Part shown: one piece after another, positions 9,372 to 20,323 of the stretch
How positions within the stretch are numbered: the stretch's first letter is position 1
How the letters are laid out: the number at the start of each line of letters is the position of its first letter
Assembly (NCBI RefSeq): GCF_015351405.1
Contig: NZ_JADKMY010000003.1
Coordinates: forward strand, 62,001 to 126,000
Length of the DNA: 64,000 nt
Reading direction: 5' to 3'
From: Corynebacterium suicordis DSM 45110
GTDB taxonomy: Bacteria; Actinomycetota; Actinomycetes; Mycobacteriales; Mycobacteriaceae
Translations under genes and position numbers: made by a program
Notes under the pieces: generated by a model
Database searches by the model: none
Told to the model about the DNA's origin: nothing
Seen by the model: the letters and a program-made list of their open reading frames with translations, nothing else

Positions 9372-10922
9372 ATGCTGAGCCACATGACGTCTCCGGAACC
9401 TCGCTCTGCCCGCCGCGTGCCCCAGCACCGGATTGCCGCATTACTCGCATCCACCACGCTCAGCGTGACCAGTATTCTCGCTTCCGCCGGCCTGGCCAGC
9501 GCGCAAGATTCCCCACTCTACGATGGCGCGGAGCAGGCCAATGAGGCCAGCATCGAGGCCTCCACCGAGGGCTCCGCTCCCGGTAGCGCCTCCGGCGTGG
9601 TTCCCGGTTCCGTGGATCTGAACCAGGATGACTTCTACTCATCTATTCCCAAGAATGTGGAAGGCAAGCCAGGCCAGATCCTCAAGACCGCTCCTTCCAA
9701 CTTCGCGCTCGGCATCCCGCTGGTGGACTGGACAGGTTCCAGCGCCACTCGAGTTGCCTACGTGTCCACCGATGATGCTGGCAAGTCCATCCCCGTCACG
9801 GGTACTGTGTTGACCCCAACTGCTCCCTGGAAGGGCAAGGGTCCGCGCCCACTGCTGACCATCGCTCCGGGTACTCAAGGCTCCGGCGATGCCTGCGCCC
9901 CAGGAAAGCTCATGCCCTACGGCGTGGAGTACGAGGCACTCCCAGTGGCAGCGGCACTCGCCCGCGGATGGAACGTGGCGCTCACCGACCTGCATGGTCT
10001 GGGAACTGCACCTCAGCACAGCTACATGAACCGCACGCTGCAGGGCAATGCCACGCTGGACATGGCGCGCGCAGCCAATAACCTGCACCTGCCGGAAATC
10101 ACTGCAGAAACCCCCGTGGCCACCTTCGGTTACTCCCAGGGTGGCGGCGCCTCCGCGGCTGCGCTGGAACTGCAGCCCACCTATGCTCCGGATGTGAATC
10201 TGGTGACCGGTTACGCGGGTGGCATCCCCGCTGATCTCCATTCCGTGGCCAGGCAGGTGGACAAGGCCATGCTCACCGGCGTGCTGGGCTACACGGTCAA
10301 TGGCTTCCTGGAAACTAACCCGGAGATCGCTCCCATCGTGGAGAGCAAGCTCAATCCAAAGGGCCAGGAACTGCTGGCTAAGACCAAGGATGAGTGCATT
10401 CCCCAGTCCCTGGCCAACCACGCGTTCGTGGACACCCGCACCCTGACCAAGGATGGAAAGGCCCTGTGGGAGATCCTTCAGGAGGAGCCACTGAAGTCGC
10501 TGGTTGATCGCCAGCAGATCGGCAACCTGGCTCCCAAGGTGCCGGTTTACGTGGGCCACGGCACCAACGATGACAGCATCCCCGTGGAACAGTCCCGCGT
10601 CATGGCACACAAGTGGTGTGAGGCCGGTACCAAGGTGAACTACCAAGAGCACAACATTCCTATGGGCCCGCCGCTGACCAACCACGTCTTCCCCATGCTC
10701 ACGCACCTCAACCCCGCGATTGTGTGGCTGGAGCAGGTCATCAATGGGGAAAATTTCCCCACCACTCCTTGTGGGGAAATCCCCAATGAGCTGGACGTGA
10801 TGCCCACCGGTTCAGAAGCCGCTGGCAGCACGGCCGGTAGCGCCGAGGGAATGGCAGAAACCGTAGTCGATGGCGTCCCCGGTTCCCTGGGATCCGTCAC
10901 TGGCTCTCACCAGCCTTACTGA
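9372..10922 (+). CDS. Secreted lipase (fungal-type LIP family)
   Basis: Extracellular alpha/beta-hydrolase, probably releasing fatty acids from host lipids. An N-terminal Sec signal ends around residue 46 (hydrophobic stretch, then GLASAQDS). The nucleophile elbow is GYSQGGGAS (about residue 255); the acid and base of the triad are likely in HGTNDDSIP and NHVFP. 516 aa with a Gly/Ser-rich tail. This secretory-lipase family (PF03583) is frequent in lipid-requiring corynebacteria. ATG 9384 is an equally good start, since neither has a strong ribosome-binding site. The stop overlaps the convergent PepSY gene by seven bases. Confidence 0.85.
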   Translation: MLSHMTSPEPRSARRVPQHRIAALLASTTLSVTSILASAGLASAQDSPLYDGAEQANEASIEASTEGSAPGSASGVVPGSVDLNQDDFYSSIPKNVEGKPGQILKTAPSNFALGIPLVDWTGSSATRVAYVSTDDAGKSIPVTGTVLTPTAPWKGKGPRPLLTIAPGTQGSGDACAPGKLMPYGVEYEALPVAAALARGWNVALTDLHGLGTAPQHSYMNRTLQGNATLDMARAANNLHLPEITAETPVATFGYSQGGGASAAALELQPTYAPDVNLVTGYAGGIPADLHSVARQVDKAMLTGVLGYTVNGFLETNPEIAPIVESKLNPKGQELLAKTKDECIPQSLANHAFVDTRTLTKDGKALWEILQEEPLKSLVDRQQIGNLAPKVPVYVGHGTNDDSIPVEQSRVMAHKWCEAGTKVNYQEHNIPMGPPLTNHVFPMLTHLNPAIVWLEQVINGENFPTTPCGEIPNELDVMPTGSEAAGSTAGSAEGMAETVVDGVPGSLGSVTGSHQPY

Positions 10923-12352
10923 GCCCTGGCCCGCGCGGCCAGCACCCGATCCACCAGGATCATGGCCGCCAGCGAGATCCCGAACAGCGGCAGGAATAGT
11001 CCCACCGTGAGCAGGAATCCCAGCACGATCACCCACTCCCCGGGGCGCAGCGTCCGGCTGGATCCGGGCAGCCCGGCCACTCCCGCGCGGGTTGGCCTGC
11101 GCTTCCACCACGCGATATAACCCAGCACCACCAGCGCGGCGATCCCCAGCCCGGTGGCACACAGCACCAGCTGCAGTGGCAGCCCAAACATGATGCCCAT
11201 GTGCAGGTAGATTCCCCAGCTGGTCAGCTTGCTGAACAACGGCAACTCCGCGAATGGCAGGCGATCCACCACCGCCCCGGTTTCCCCGTTCACGCTCACC
11301 GCGTCCGAAGTGATCCGCCACGGCACCCAGCGTTCACTGGCCTGCCACGCATGGTCACCATCCTCCGGCGGGTACAAACGCACTGGTCCGGTGAGCCCCT
11401 CAGCCCGCGCGGCATCCAGCACCCGCTGCGCCTGCGAAGAGATCTCCTCCCCGCGCAGCGATTCCCCTCCTGGCATGGATCCACCGTGTTGGCTGTGGTC
11501 TTCCCCTTTTTCCGACGTCACCTGTGCCCCGCCCAGCGAAGTCTCAATTTTCCTGGGCTCACCCTGCAGGGCGCTCACCGTGCTGCTCACATTCGCACCA
11601 GCGAAAGTGGACCAGGTGATGCCAGTGGCAGAGAGCCCCAGCATGGCCACCAGCAACCAGGTGCCCAGCACTCCATGCGTGTTGACGTGCCAATTCCGGT
11701 TCTTGGATCCGCTCAACTTTTCCGCGGAATTGTCCTTTTCAGTCCGGCGACGGGAAAGCAGTTTGCGCCAACCTTGGCGTCGCCACCAAAGAAACAGTCC
11801 ACCGAGTACCACGAACCAGAGCCAAGAAGCGGCGAGTTCCGAATACATTTCGCCGGGTGCGCCGAGCATGAGGCTTTCGTGGAGAGAGGAGATGACGCGG
11901 CGCAGGGGAAGCTCGCCGAGGCCGGAATAGCTCGGTTCGCTGCCGATCACTTCACCGTCGCCGGGATCCACGAAGACGCTGCGCAGGCGCTCTTCACCCA
12001 GGCTTTCATCCACGAGAAGCACGCGGGTGGAATCTTCGGGTTTGGTGGCGGGCCAAACCTGCGCCACGGTCATCTCTGGTTGGGAGGCAAGCGCGTTGTC
12101 CACCTGTTGCTGCAGGGGAACGGATTGCTCGGCCGGTTGCACCTTGAGGATGTCCCCGTAGACCAGGTTCTCCATGCTCGGTGCCAGGGCGTAGGCCGCG
12201 CCGCTGAGCGCCGCCACCAGGATGAACGGGCCGATGAACATCCCGGCATAGAAGTGCAGTCGGCGGATCAGGGCCTTTAGCCCATTTGATTTCGGACGTG
12301 GATTTTCGGCGGGCAAAGCCATGGGCTCTGCTACATCATGTTTGATACTCAC
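10916..12352 (-). CDS. PepSY-associated transmembrane protein
   Basis: Inner-membrane protein of the PepSY_TM family, which is often found beside iron, haem or copper uptake genes and is thought to take part in reductive release of siderophore iron; the role here is inferred. Four clear membrane helices: residues about 32-55 (LHFYAGMFIGPFILVAALSG), 170-190, 225-248 (HGVLGTWLLVAMLGLSATG) and 380-405, with further hydrophobic segments at the end (VIVLGFLLTVGLFLPLFG). Two PepSY-like domains lie outside, one with a His/Asp-rich insertion near 280-290 (GEDHSQHGG). 478 aa is usual. No DtxR box is seen upstream, but two hairpins precede the gene. Confidence 0.85.
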   Translation of the reverse strand: MSIKHDVAEPMALPAENPRPKSNGLKALIRRLHFYAGMFIGPFILVAALSGAAYALAPSMENLVYGDILKVQPAEQSVPLQQQVDNALASQPEMTVAQVWPATKPEDSTRVLLVDESLGEERLRSVFVDPGDGEVIGSEPSYSGLGELPLRRVISSLHESLMLGAPGEMYSELAASWLWFVVLGGLFLWWRRQGWRKLLSRRRTEKDNSAEKLSGSKNRNWHVNTHGVLGTWLLVAMLGLSATGITWSTFAGANVSSTVSALQGEPRKIETSLGGAQVTSEKGEDHSQHGGSMPGGESLRGEEISSQAQRVLDAARAEGLTGPVRLYPPEDGDHAWQASERWVPWRITSDAVSVNGETGAVVDRLPFAELPLFSKLTSWGIYLHMGIMFGLPLQLVLCATGLGIAALVVLGYIAWWKRRPTRAGVAGLPGSSRTLRPGEWVIVLGFLLTVGLFLPLFGISLAAMILVDRVLAARARAQ

Positions 12353-12383
12353 GAGAAAATAGTCGTGTATTCAGGGCGAAGAG

Positions 12384-12403
12384 TTCCCGGGCCTGACCCG
12401 GAA
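12384..12403 (-). repeat. Small hairpin in the PepSY leader
   Basis: TTCCCGGG and CCCGGAA face each other across a five-base CCTGA loop, 32 bases before the PepSY start codon. It lies just downstream (in the direction of transcription) of a much larger hairpin. It could be a terminator stem or an attenuator; there is no U-run. Confidence 0.35.
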
Positions 12404-12411
12404 AACCACTG

Positions 12412-12475
12412 ATCCCCCACCCGCTAGAACCGAGGCGCACCATGATGCTGGCGCGGGGTTCTGCTGGTGGGGGAT
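12412..12475 (-). terminator. Long three-tier inverted repeat between clpC and the PepSY gene
   Basis: Arms ATCCCCCACC (12412-12421) and GGTGGGGGAT (12466-12475) are perfectly complementary; inside them AGAACC (12426-12431) pairs with GGTTCT (12457-12462), and inside those GCGC pairs with GCGC (12435-12438, 12451-12454). It begins 50 bases after the clpC stop and 60 bases before the next gene. No U tract follows on the minus strand. The likely role is transcript end protection or termination for clpC; a regulatory leader for the PepSY gene is the alternative. Confidence 0.5.
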
Positions 12476-12524
12476 GGATCACCGATCCCGCATTAGCTGC
12501 GGAAATCAGTGCGGTGGATTCGCG

Positions 12525-15203
<2,679 letters not shown>

Positions 15204-15384
15204 GGTGTTCTCCCTCTTCTCCTGCGTTGCGGGTGTGGATTTCCACCATAGTGCGATGCTCACGGCACTCCTAAGCAGTTGGCACCACTTGCCCCTCGGC
15301 ACCCGCGCGGAACCACCCAACCTTCGCCTCTCCGATCGACTAAAACCGAGGTCAAGCGCATTTTTGTAACTTGTAAAGTGTGCT

Positions 15385-15402
15385 GTACGCCTTCAGCGAA
15401 CA
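15385..15402 (-). promoter_or_regulatory. Candidate ClgR operator for clpC
   Basis: On the minus strand the 18-mer TGTTCGCTGAAGGCGTAC fits the published C. glutamicum ClgR consensus WNNWCGCYNANRGCGWWS at every position (consensus recalled, not looked up). It lies 182 bases before the clpC start codon. In C. glutamicum ClgR activates clpC and clpP1P2, so the position makes sense. Confidence 0.55.
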
Positions 15403-15441
15403 GGGCACTTTCGCGTGCTTTCTGAGCGGTTTTCTGTCGAA

Positions 15442-15470
15442 TTGTCCGGTGCTGTTCTATCCTTTTATAT
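15442..15470 (+). promoter_or_regulatory. Candidate promoter of the acyl-CoA synthetase gene
   Basis: TTGTCC at 15442-15447, a 17-base spacer and TTATAT at 15465-15470 on the plus strand give a sigma-70/SigA-like promoter 60 bases before the start codon. The surrounding stretch is the most AT-rich in this intergenic region. Confidence 0.4.
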
Positions 15471-15531
15471 ACAACACTAAATATAGGTAATTCCCCCTTT
15501 TTCCCCCGCATTTCAGAGGATGTTTCAATTT

Positions 15532-17304
15532 ATGAGCAGTGCGTCTCCACAGCCCCGTCCCTCAGCCGTCAAAATTGCCAATAACTCCGCCTCCATGGCG
15601 GGAAATCTGGCCAAGGGGTTGGTACCACTGTTCCGCTCAGGGGTGCTCGGCGTGATCAATCCTTTGGCGCTGCCGAAGGTCGGACAGGGAATCGCTCAGT
15701 GGCGCTTCCTGCCCACCGGCTTGCTGGCCATCGCCGCGGCCCGAGATCCCAAGCACACCGCGATCATCGATGATGCCGGTGAAATGACGTATGCCGAGCT
15801 CAATGATCAGGTCAACACCCTGGCCGCAGCCCTCTTCCGCGCCGGAGTGCGCGAGCGCATGAAGCTCGGAGTGCTGTGCCGCAACCACCGCGGATTCATC
15901 ATGGCTCTGTGTGCCCACGGTCGCTTGGGTACTGACATCGTGCTGCTGAACACCGGCGCTTCCGCCGAGCAGACCCGCGCGGTGATCAACGAGCAGCAGC
16001 TGGACATGCTGTTCATCGACGAAGAATTCATCCCCCTGCTGCCTCGCGATTTCAACCAGTGCCCAGTCATCGTGGCCTGGGAGTTCGGCGATACGCAGGG
16101 CACCACGCCAGAGCAGGAGGCAAACGCCAAGTGGGCGTCGAACATCCAAGACGCACTCGATGACGATGACCACGCCCAACGCTCCGAGGACTGGGATTCC
16201 CTGCGCGACATCCTGCGCACCACGCCGACCAAGCAGACTTTCCCGCGTTTCCCTCGTCAGGGCCGCACCATCATCCTGACCTCGGGCACCACCGGCACGC
16301 CGAAGGGCGCCAAGCGACCAGAGCCGAAGACCTACCTGCCGGCCTCCAGCATCATGAGCCGGATCCCGCTGCGCCACCACACGGGGATGTTCATCGTGGC
16401 ACCGATGTTCCACACCTGGGGCTTTGCACAGATCCAGCTGGCCATGGCCCTGCGCAACACCATGATCATGCAGCGCAAGTTCGTGCCTGAAGCCACTGTG
16501 GCAGCGATCAAAAAGCACCAGCCGTATGCCATCGCCATCGTGCCGACCATGCTCAACCGGGTCCTCGATGAGACTCCGGAGGGCTTCCGCAGCGACGTGA
16601 AGGTCATCGCCACTTCCGGCGAGGCACTGCCACCCAAGGTGTTGGAGCGCACCTTCAACAAGTTCGGCGATGTGCTCTACAACCTCTACGGATCCACCGA
16701 GGTCAGCTGGGCATCCATCGCCCAGCCAGCGGAGATGCGCAAGCATCCACGCACCGCCGGCAAGCCACCTCTGGCCACCACGTTGAAGATCATTGGCGAC
16801 GACGGCAAGGTGCTGCCCGAAGATGAGATCGGTCGGATCTTCGTGAAGAATGACATGCTCTTCGAGGGCTACACTCGCCCCGGCACGGACAAGGACATCG
16901 TGGATGACATGGTGGCCACGGGCGACCTGGGCTACTACAAGGACGGCCTGCTGTTCATCGCGGGGCGCAGCGATGACATGATCGTTTCCAGTGGTGAGAA
17001 CGTGTACCCGCAGGAAACGGAAGACGTGATCAACACCTTCGAAGAGGTCAGCGAATCCGCCGTGCGCGGTGTGGAGGATGACAAGTTCGGCCAGGTGCTG
17101 TGCGCCTGGGTGGTGCTCAAGGACAAGACGGCTGATGATCTCAGCGATTCCGAGAAGGACGAGTTCATCCAGCGCGCAACCGCGGCCTCCAAGAAGAAGC
17201 TGGCCCGCCACAACGTGCCGCGTCACTTCATTTTCTTGGACAAGCTCCCCCGCAATGCGGTGGGCAAGGTGGTTCCCCGCGAGCTGCCGCAGCCAGGGGA
17301 ATAA
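15532..17304 (+). CDS. Acyl-CoA synthetase (AMP-forming, FadD type)
   Basis: Activates a carboxylic acid, probably a fatty acid, to its CoA thioester through an acyl-adenylate. Motifs in order: ATP loop ILTSGTTGTPKGAKRP (near residue 250), NLYGSTEVSW (385), ATGDLGYYKDGLLFIAGRSDD (460-480), and the catalytic Lys in NAVGKVVPREL at the C-terminus. 590 aa. ATG 15532 is preferred over ATG 15520 because AGAGGA lies at 15515-15520, eleven bases before it. It resembles mycobacterial FadD2/FadD12-type proteins, which have a hydrophobic N-terminal region (GLVPLFRSGVLGVINPL). Convergent with the Y4yA-like gene; chain-length specificity cannot be told. Confidence 0.85.
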   Translation: MSSASPQPRPSAVKIANNSASMAGNLAKGLVPLFRSGVLGVINPLALPKVGQGIAQWRFLPTGLLAIAAARDPKHTAIIDDAGEMTYAELNDQVNTLAAALFRAGVRERMKLGVLCRNHRGFIMALCAHGRLGTDIVLLNTGASAEQTRAVINEQQLDMLFIDEEFIPLLPRDFNQCPVIVAWEFGDTQGTTPEQEANAKWASNIQDALDDDDHAQRSEDWDSLRDILRTTPTKQTFPRFPRQGRTIILTSGTTGTPKGAKRPEPKTYLPASSIMSRIPLRHHTGMFIVAPMFHTWGFAQIQLAMALRNTMIMQRKFVPEATVAAIKKHQPYAIAIVPTMLNRVLDETPEGFRSDVKVIATSGEALPPKVLERTFNKFGDVLYNLYGSTEVSWASIAQPAEMRKHPRTAGKPPLATTLKIIGDDGKVLPEDEIGRIFVKNDMLFEGYTRPGTDKDIVDDMVATGDLGYYKDGLLFIAGRSDDMIVSSGENVYPQETEDVINTFEEVSESAVRGVEDDKFGQVLCAWVVLKDKTADDLSDSEKDEFIQRATAASKKKLARHNVPRHFIFLDKLPRNAVGKVVPRELPQPGE

Positions 17305-17306
17305 CC

Positions 17307-17321
17307 TGCCCTAGCTGGGCA
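17307..17321. terminator. Short hairpin between convergent genes, CTAG-rich
   Basis: TGCCC and GGGCA form a five-base stem around TAGCT directly after the acyl-CoA synthetase stop. Four CTAG tetramers, normally rare in bacterial DNA, follow one another between 17311 and 17356. Weak as a terminator because there is no T-run. Confidence 0.25.
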
Positions 17322-17352
17322 CTAGCTGGGTGCTCGCTCGCGCTAGTTTGCC

Positions 17353-18798
17353 CTAGCTATCGATGAGATCCTCCTGGAAGTGCAGCTCCCCGGAATCCTG
17401 CGCGGTGCACACGATATTGCGCGCCAGCGGGATCTGGTGAGAAGCGCTCTCCAGGATGTGCATGAAATAACCCGCGGTATTCGGGATGGCGATGCAATCC
17501 CCGACTGCCACTCCCTCCGGGAATGTCATCCGCCGCCAAATGATCACCTCATCCTCGATGCAATACGCACCCACCAGGTAGGCCTGCAGCCCGCGGGTTT
17601 TCTCGCGCTGTTGCGCGGCCTGATTATCCTGCCCGGCGGACGATTCAGATGCGCTAGGCACCAGCAGTGGATCCAGCAAAATATCATCTGACGTGGTTTT
17701 ACACTGCGTGCGGTTCATCTCCAGCCCCACCAGATCCACCCCATCGCTGCGCTTCTTCACGAACGCCACCCGCGCCAGGATCACCCCGCCGCCATCCAAG
17801 ATGCTGCGCCCGGGCTCCAGGTGCAGGGCCAGACCCCGATCACGTAGCGCCTCAGCAGTGGTGCCGTATCCGGGAATCTCCCCTTGCAGCACCTGCTCCA
17901 GCCACACCCCCCGCGTGGGCGATTGGTGGAAGGGATAAGTGTTGCTCAGCGGGTGATTCTTCCAGGAATGCAGCGTGCTTTCCTCGCCCTGCGCACGCCG
18001 TTCGCGCTGCTCAGTGAACTCTTTCCATTCCTGAGCATCATCCAGATAGCTCATCGGCACTCCCCCACCCAGATCCACGAAGCGCGGGGTATGCCCCGCC
18101 TCTCGCAGCGCGTCCACCACCTGCAGGCAATCCGTCAGCACCGCCCGCCGATCAGCCTCCGCGTAGCCATGCAGGTGGGCATGCACTCCCACCACGTCCA
18201 GGTGCTCGTTCTGTTTTCCGACGCCACCCCTGACCCACTCACCTGCCACTTCACCGAAGCGAGTGGGTGGCAAACGCTCTGGATCCGGGGCAATACGCGG
18301 CGCCACGTGCGCCTGCACCGTGTGCGTTGCATCGCTCAGATACTCCGCAGCCTTGGCGATCCGCTGCAACTCCCCCAAGGAATCCACGGAGATGGTGACT
18401 CCCTGCGCGATGGCGAATTCCAGCAAAGCATCCGGCTTCACCGCGGCACTGAGGATGATGCTTTCCGCAGGAACTCCCTGCTCCAGCACCTGGCGGAGCT
18501 CCCGCTCGCTGGCCACGTCAATGCCGTGTCCTGCATTCTTGGCAGCTTCCACGAACCCCAATGATTTGTTTGCCTTGCGGGCGAAGAACACTCGCACCTG
18601 CACCCCATTGCGCGCTCCGGCATCCACCAGTTCCTGGGCATTGCGGGGCAGCACGGCGGGATACACCACGTTGACGGGTGAGGCGTACGTGCGCAGCAGA
18701 TCCTCGCACTGCACAGGGTCTGCCAACAAGGTGTCCATCCACGGCTCCAAGCGAGCGGTCAGGGACGGGGTTCCGTGCACGGGCAAAGGATGGGTCAT
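17353..18798 (-). CDS. Y4yA-like PLP-dependent decarboxylase (alanine-racemase fold)
   Basis: Fold-type III PLP enzyme of the DAP/ornithine decarboxylase group; the best match by memory is the Y4yA family, related in fold to SbnH, which decarboxylates a citryl-diaminopropionate intermediate in staphyloferrin B synthesis. PLP Lys lies in FFARKANKS (about residue 75); GVHAHLHG, the Gly-rich loop DLGGGVPMSY, LEPGRSI and the second-barrel CIEDE (Cys near 440) complete the active site. 481 aa with an insertion around 265-300 (EQRERRAQGEESTLHSWKNH). Start taken at ATG 18798. It is the last gene of the operon sbnA-like, FAD protein, this gene, starting 34 bases after the previous stop. Substrate unknown. 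Confidence 0.78.
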   Translation of the reverse strand: MTHPLPVHGTPSLTARLEPWMDTLLADPVQCEDLLRTYASPVNVVYPAVLPRNAQELVDAGARNGVQVRVFFARKANKSLGFVEAAKNAGHGIDVASERELRQVLEQGVPAESIILSAAVKPDALLEFAIAQGVTISVDSLGELQRIAKAAEYLSDATHTVQAHVAPRIAPDPERLPPTRFGEVAGEWVRGGVGKQNEHLDVVGVHAHLHGYAEADRRAVLTDCLQVVDALREAGHTPRFVDLGGGVPMSYLDDAQEWKEFTEQRERRAQGEESTLHSWKNHPLSNTYPFHQSPTRGVWLEQVLQGEIPGYGTTAEALRDRGLALHLEPGRSILDGGGVILARVAFVKKRSDGVDLVGLEMNRTQCKTTSDDILLDPLLVPSASESSAGQDNQAAQQREKTRGLQAYLVGAYCIEDEVIIWRRMTFPEGVAVGDCIAIPNTAGYFMHILESASHQIPLARNIVCTAQDSGELHFQEDLIDS

Positions 18799-18832
18799 GG
18801 TTGTTTCACTCTTTCGGGAGGTGTGGCGGTTT

Positions 18833-20323
18833 TTAAGTGTTAATGTGGTCTTGCTGATGCCGAGCAATGAAGTGTTCTGCCCAGTCCGGGATGGTGTGGT
18901 GCAGTGTTCTGCTGAGTGTATCCAGCCCCAGGACAGTGTCTTCCGTATCTCGCCCGATCACGCTCAAGCCAGGGGTTCCGGGAACGGCGCCGTCTTTCTC
19001 CACAGCTAGTCCGCGGCCGGTGCCGTCCGCACCGCGCCTGATCTGCGCATAACCCTGCTGGACCAGCTGATCCACCACCGTCCCAGGTACCACTCCCGGT
19101 GGTGCAATGGTGGCATCCACCACACCGATGACCTCTGCGGATTCGGGCTCTAGCCAATCATTGATGCGACCCGGTTTCCCCAGCCCATCAACGCGGAGCA
19201 AACCGGCCTGAGCCACGGCCAGGATCACGCCTGATGTCTCCGCTGGTGGTCCAAACGCCACGCGCTCCATGGTGTGGGACAAACGGGAAAACCCAGGCAG
19301 ATCATCGCGCCCGGAGAAGCTGGCACGTTCCACGATCCAGGGGTAAAGCCTGCGCCACGCTTCGCCGATCCCCCAGGGTGCCCCGGGCGGCTGCTTGCCG
19401 ATGGCCACGTCATAGCTTCGGCGCAGATCAGCCAGGGGATCCTCCATGCGGTTCTCGCCCCGAATTTCCGCCTGCAAATCCGCCGCCGGCACGCTCGCTC
19501 CCGCCGTACGCAGCAGGTCCCGCGCTGCCTCTACCAACACATTCTCCAGCTCGGACACGCTCTGGCATGCAAGAATGGCGCGCCCATAATCCTCCTCTGG
19601 CAACTGCACCCCATCCAAGGCCGAGCCAGGAACAGGCTTGACCTCCATGAACCGCCCAGAACGGTTAACCGGATGCAGCACCGGCTCCGCACCACTGGGT
19701 AGATACTCGGGAATATCCCCACCCCGCTGGACCGTTCCCCCGCGCCCCACGGTCAGTTCCAGCATCACGTCGATAAACGTCAGCGCGGTACCGCGCACGC
19801 CCACATGCGCCCCGACGGGGATCTGCGAGAGATCATCGATCACTCGCGGGCCACTCAGAGCTCCGGGCCAGGCTTGCGCATGCCCCGCGGTGACCAAGAC
19901 CTCGTCATAAGTCTCCCGCGAATCCCCCGTGACCTGCCAGCGTCCAGAAACCAGGCGCACATCCTGCACACGCTCCTGCACGTGCCGCACTTTCATCGTC
20001 TCCGGTAAACGCTCCAGCAGCCACTCCCACCAGGCCTGCAGGAACCCTCCAACTTCAGCGCGGGGTGGAAAATCACCAGCCTCCGGATGACACTCGGCAA
20101 AGTTTCCCATGGCAGTGGAAATTCCCGAACCACGCAGGTTCATCAGCCAATAATCCGGCTGCTCCAGCCGGTAGACGCGCCCTGCCCCGCAATGAGGTTC
20201 GGGCTCCCACACATCAATCTCCACCTCAGCGTGCGCCTTGGCTAGTTCCTCCACTGCCCAGAGCGCGCGCGGCCCACCGCCGATAATGCCCAGCCTCACC
20301 GGCGCAGTTTTCACTTGCCCCAT
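18833..20323 (-). CDS. FAD/NAD(P)-binding oxidoreductase-like protein
   Basis: Predicted flavoprotein of the FAD_NAD(P)-binding group (PF13454 type). Residues 8-25 hold the dinucleotide fold RLGIIGGGPRALWAVEEL, followed by EPEPHCGAGRVY; a second Rossmann-like segment begins near 160 (GVRGTALTFIDVMLEL). 496 aa. Start ATG 20323 lies inside the end of the sbnA-like gene (13-base overlap) with GAGG before it, so translation is probably coupled. In the staphyloferrin B pathway the SbnA product is oxidised by NAD-dependent SbnB; no SbnB is seen here, so this protein may take that step, which is my inference. It could instead hydroxylate an amine. Confidence 0.72.
   Translation of the reverse strand: MGQVKTAPVRLGIIGGGPRALWAVEELAKAHAEVEIDVWEPEPHCGAGRVYRLEQPDYWLMNLRGSGISTAMGNFAECHPEAGDFPPRAEVGGFLQAWWEWLLERLPETMKVRHVQERVQDVRLVSGRWQVTGDSRETYDEVLVTAGHAQAWPGALSGPRVIDDLSQIPVGAHVGVRGTALTFIDVMLELTVGRGGTVQRGGDIPEYLPSGAEPVLHPVNRSGRFMEVKPVPGSALDGVQLPEEDYGRAILACQSVSELENVLVEAARDLLRTAGASVPAADLQAEIRGENRMEDPLADLRRSYDVAIGKQPPGAPWGIGEAWRRLYPWIVERASFSGRDDLPGFSRLSHTMERVAFGPPAETSGVILAVAQAGLLRVDGLGKPGRINDWLEPESAEVIGVVDATIAPPGVVPGTVVDQLVQQGYAQIRRGADGTGRGLAVEKDGAVPGTPGLSVIGRDTEDTVLGLDTLSRTLHHTIPDWAEHFIARHQQDHINT

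Larger units (their letters stand above)
15204..15531. other. Intergenic region between clpC and the acyl-CoA synthetase gene
   Basis: About 330 bases with no credible gene. It carries a ClgR-like dyad at 15385-15402 on the clpC side and an AT-rich promoter at 15442-15470 on the other. An open frame extends clpC upstream but has no coding character. Confidence 0.6.

Noticed and set aside
15637-17226. Open frame of 529 codons opposite the acyl-CoA synthetase
   Set aside because: Lacks any family motif and mirrors a clear gene.
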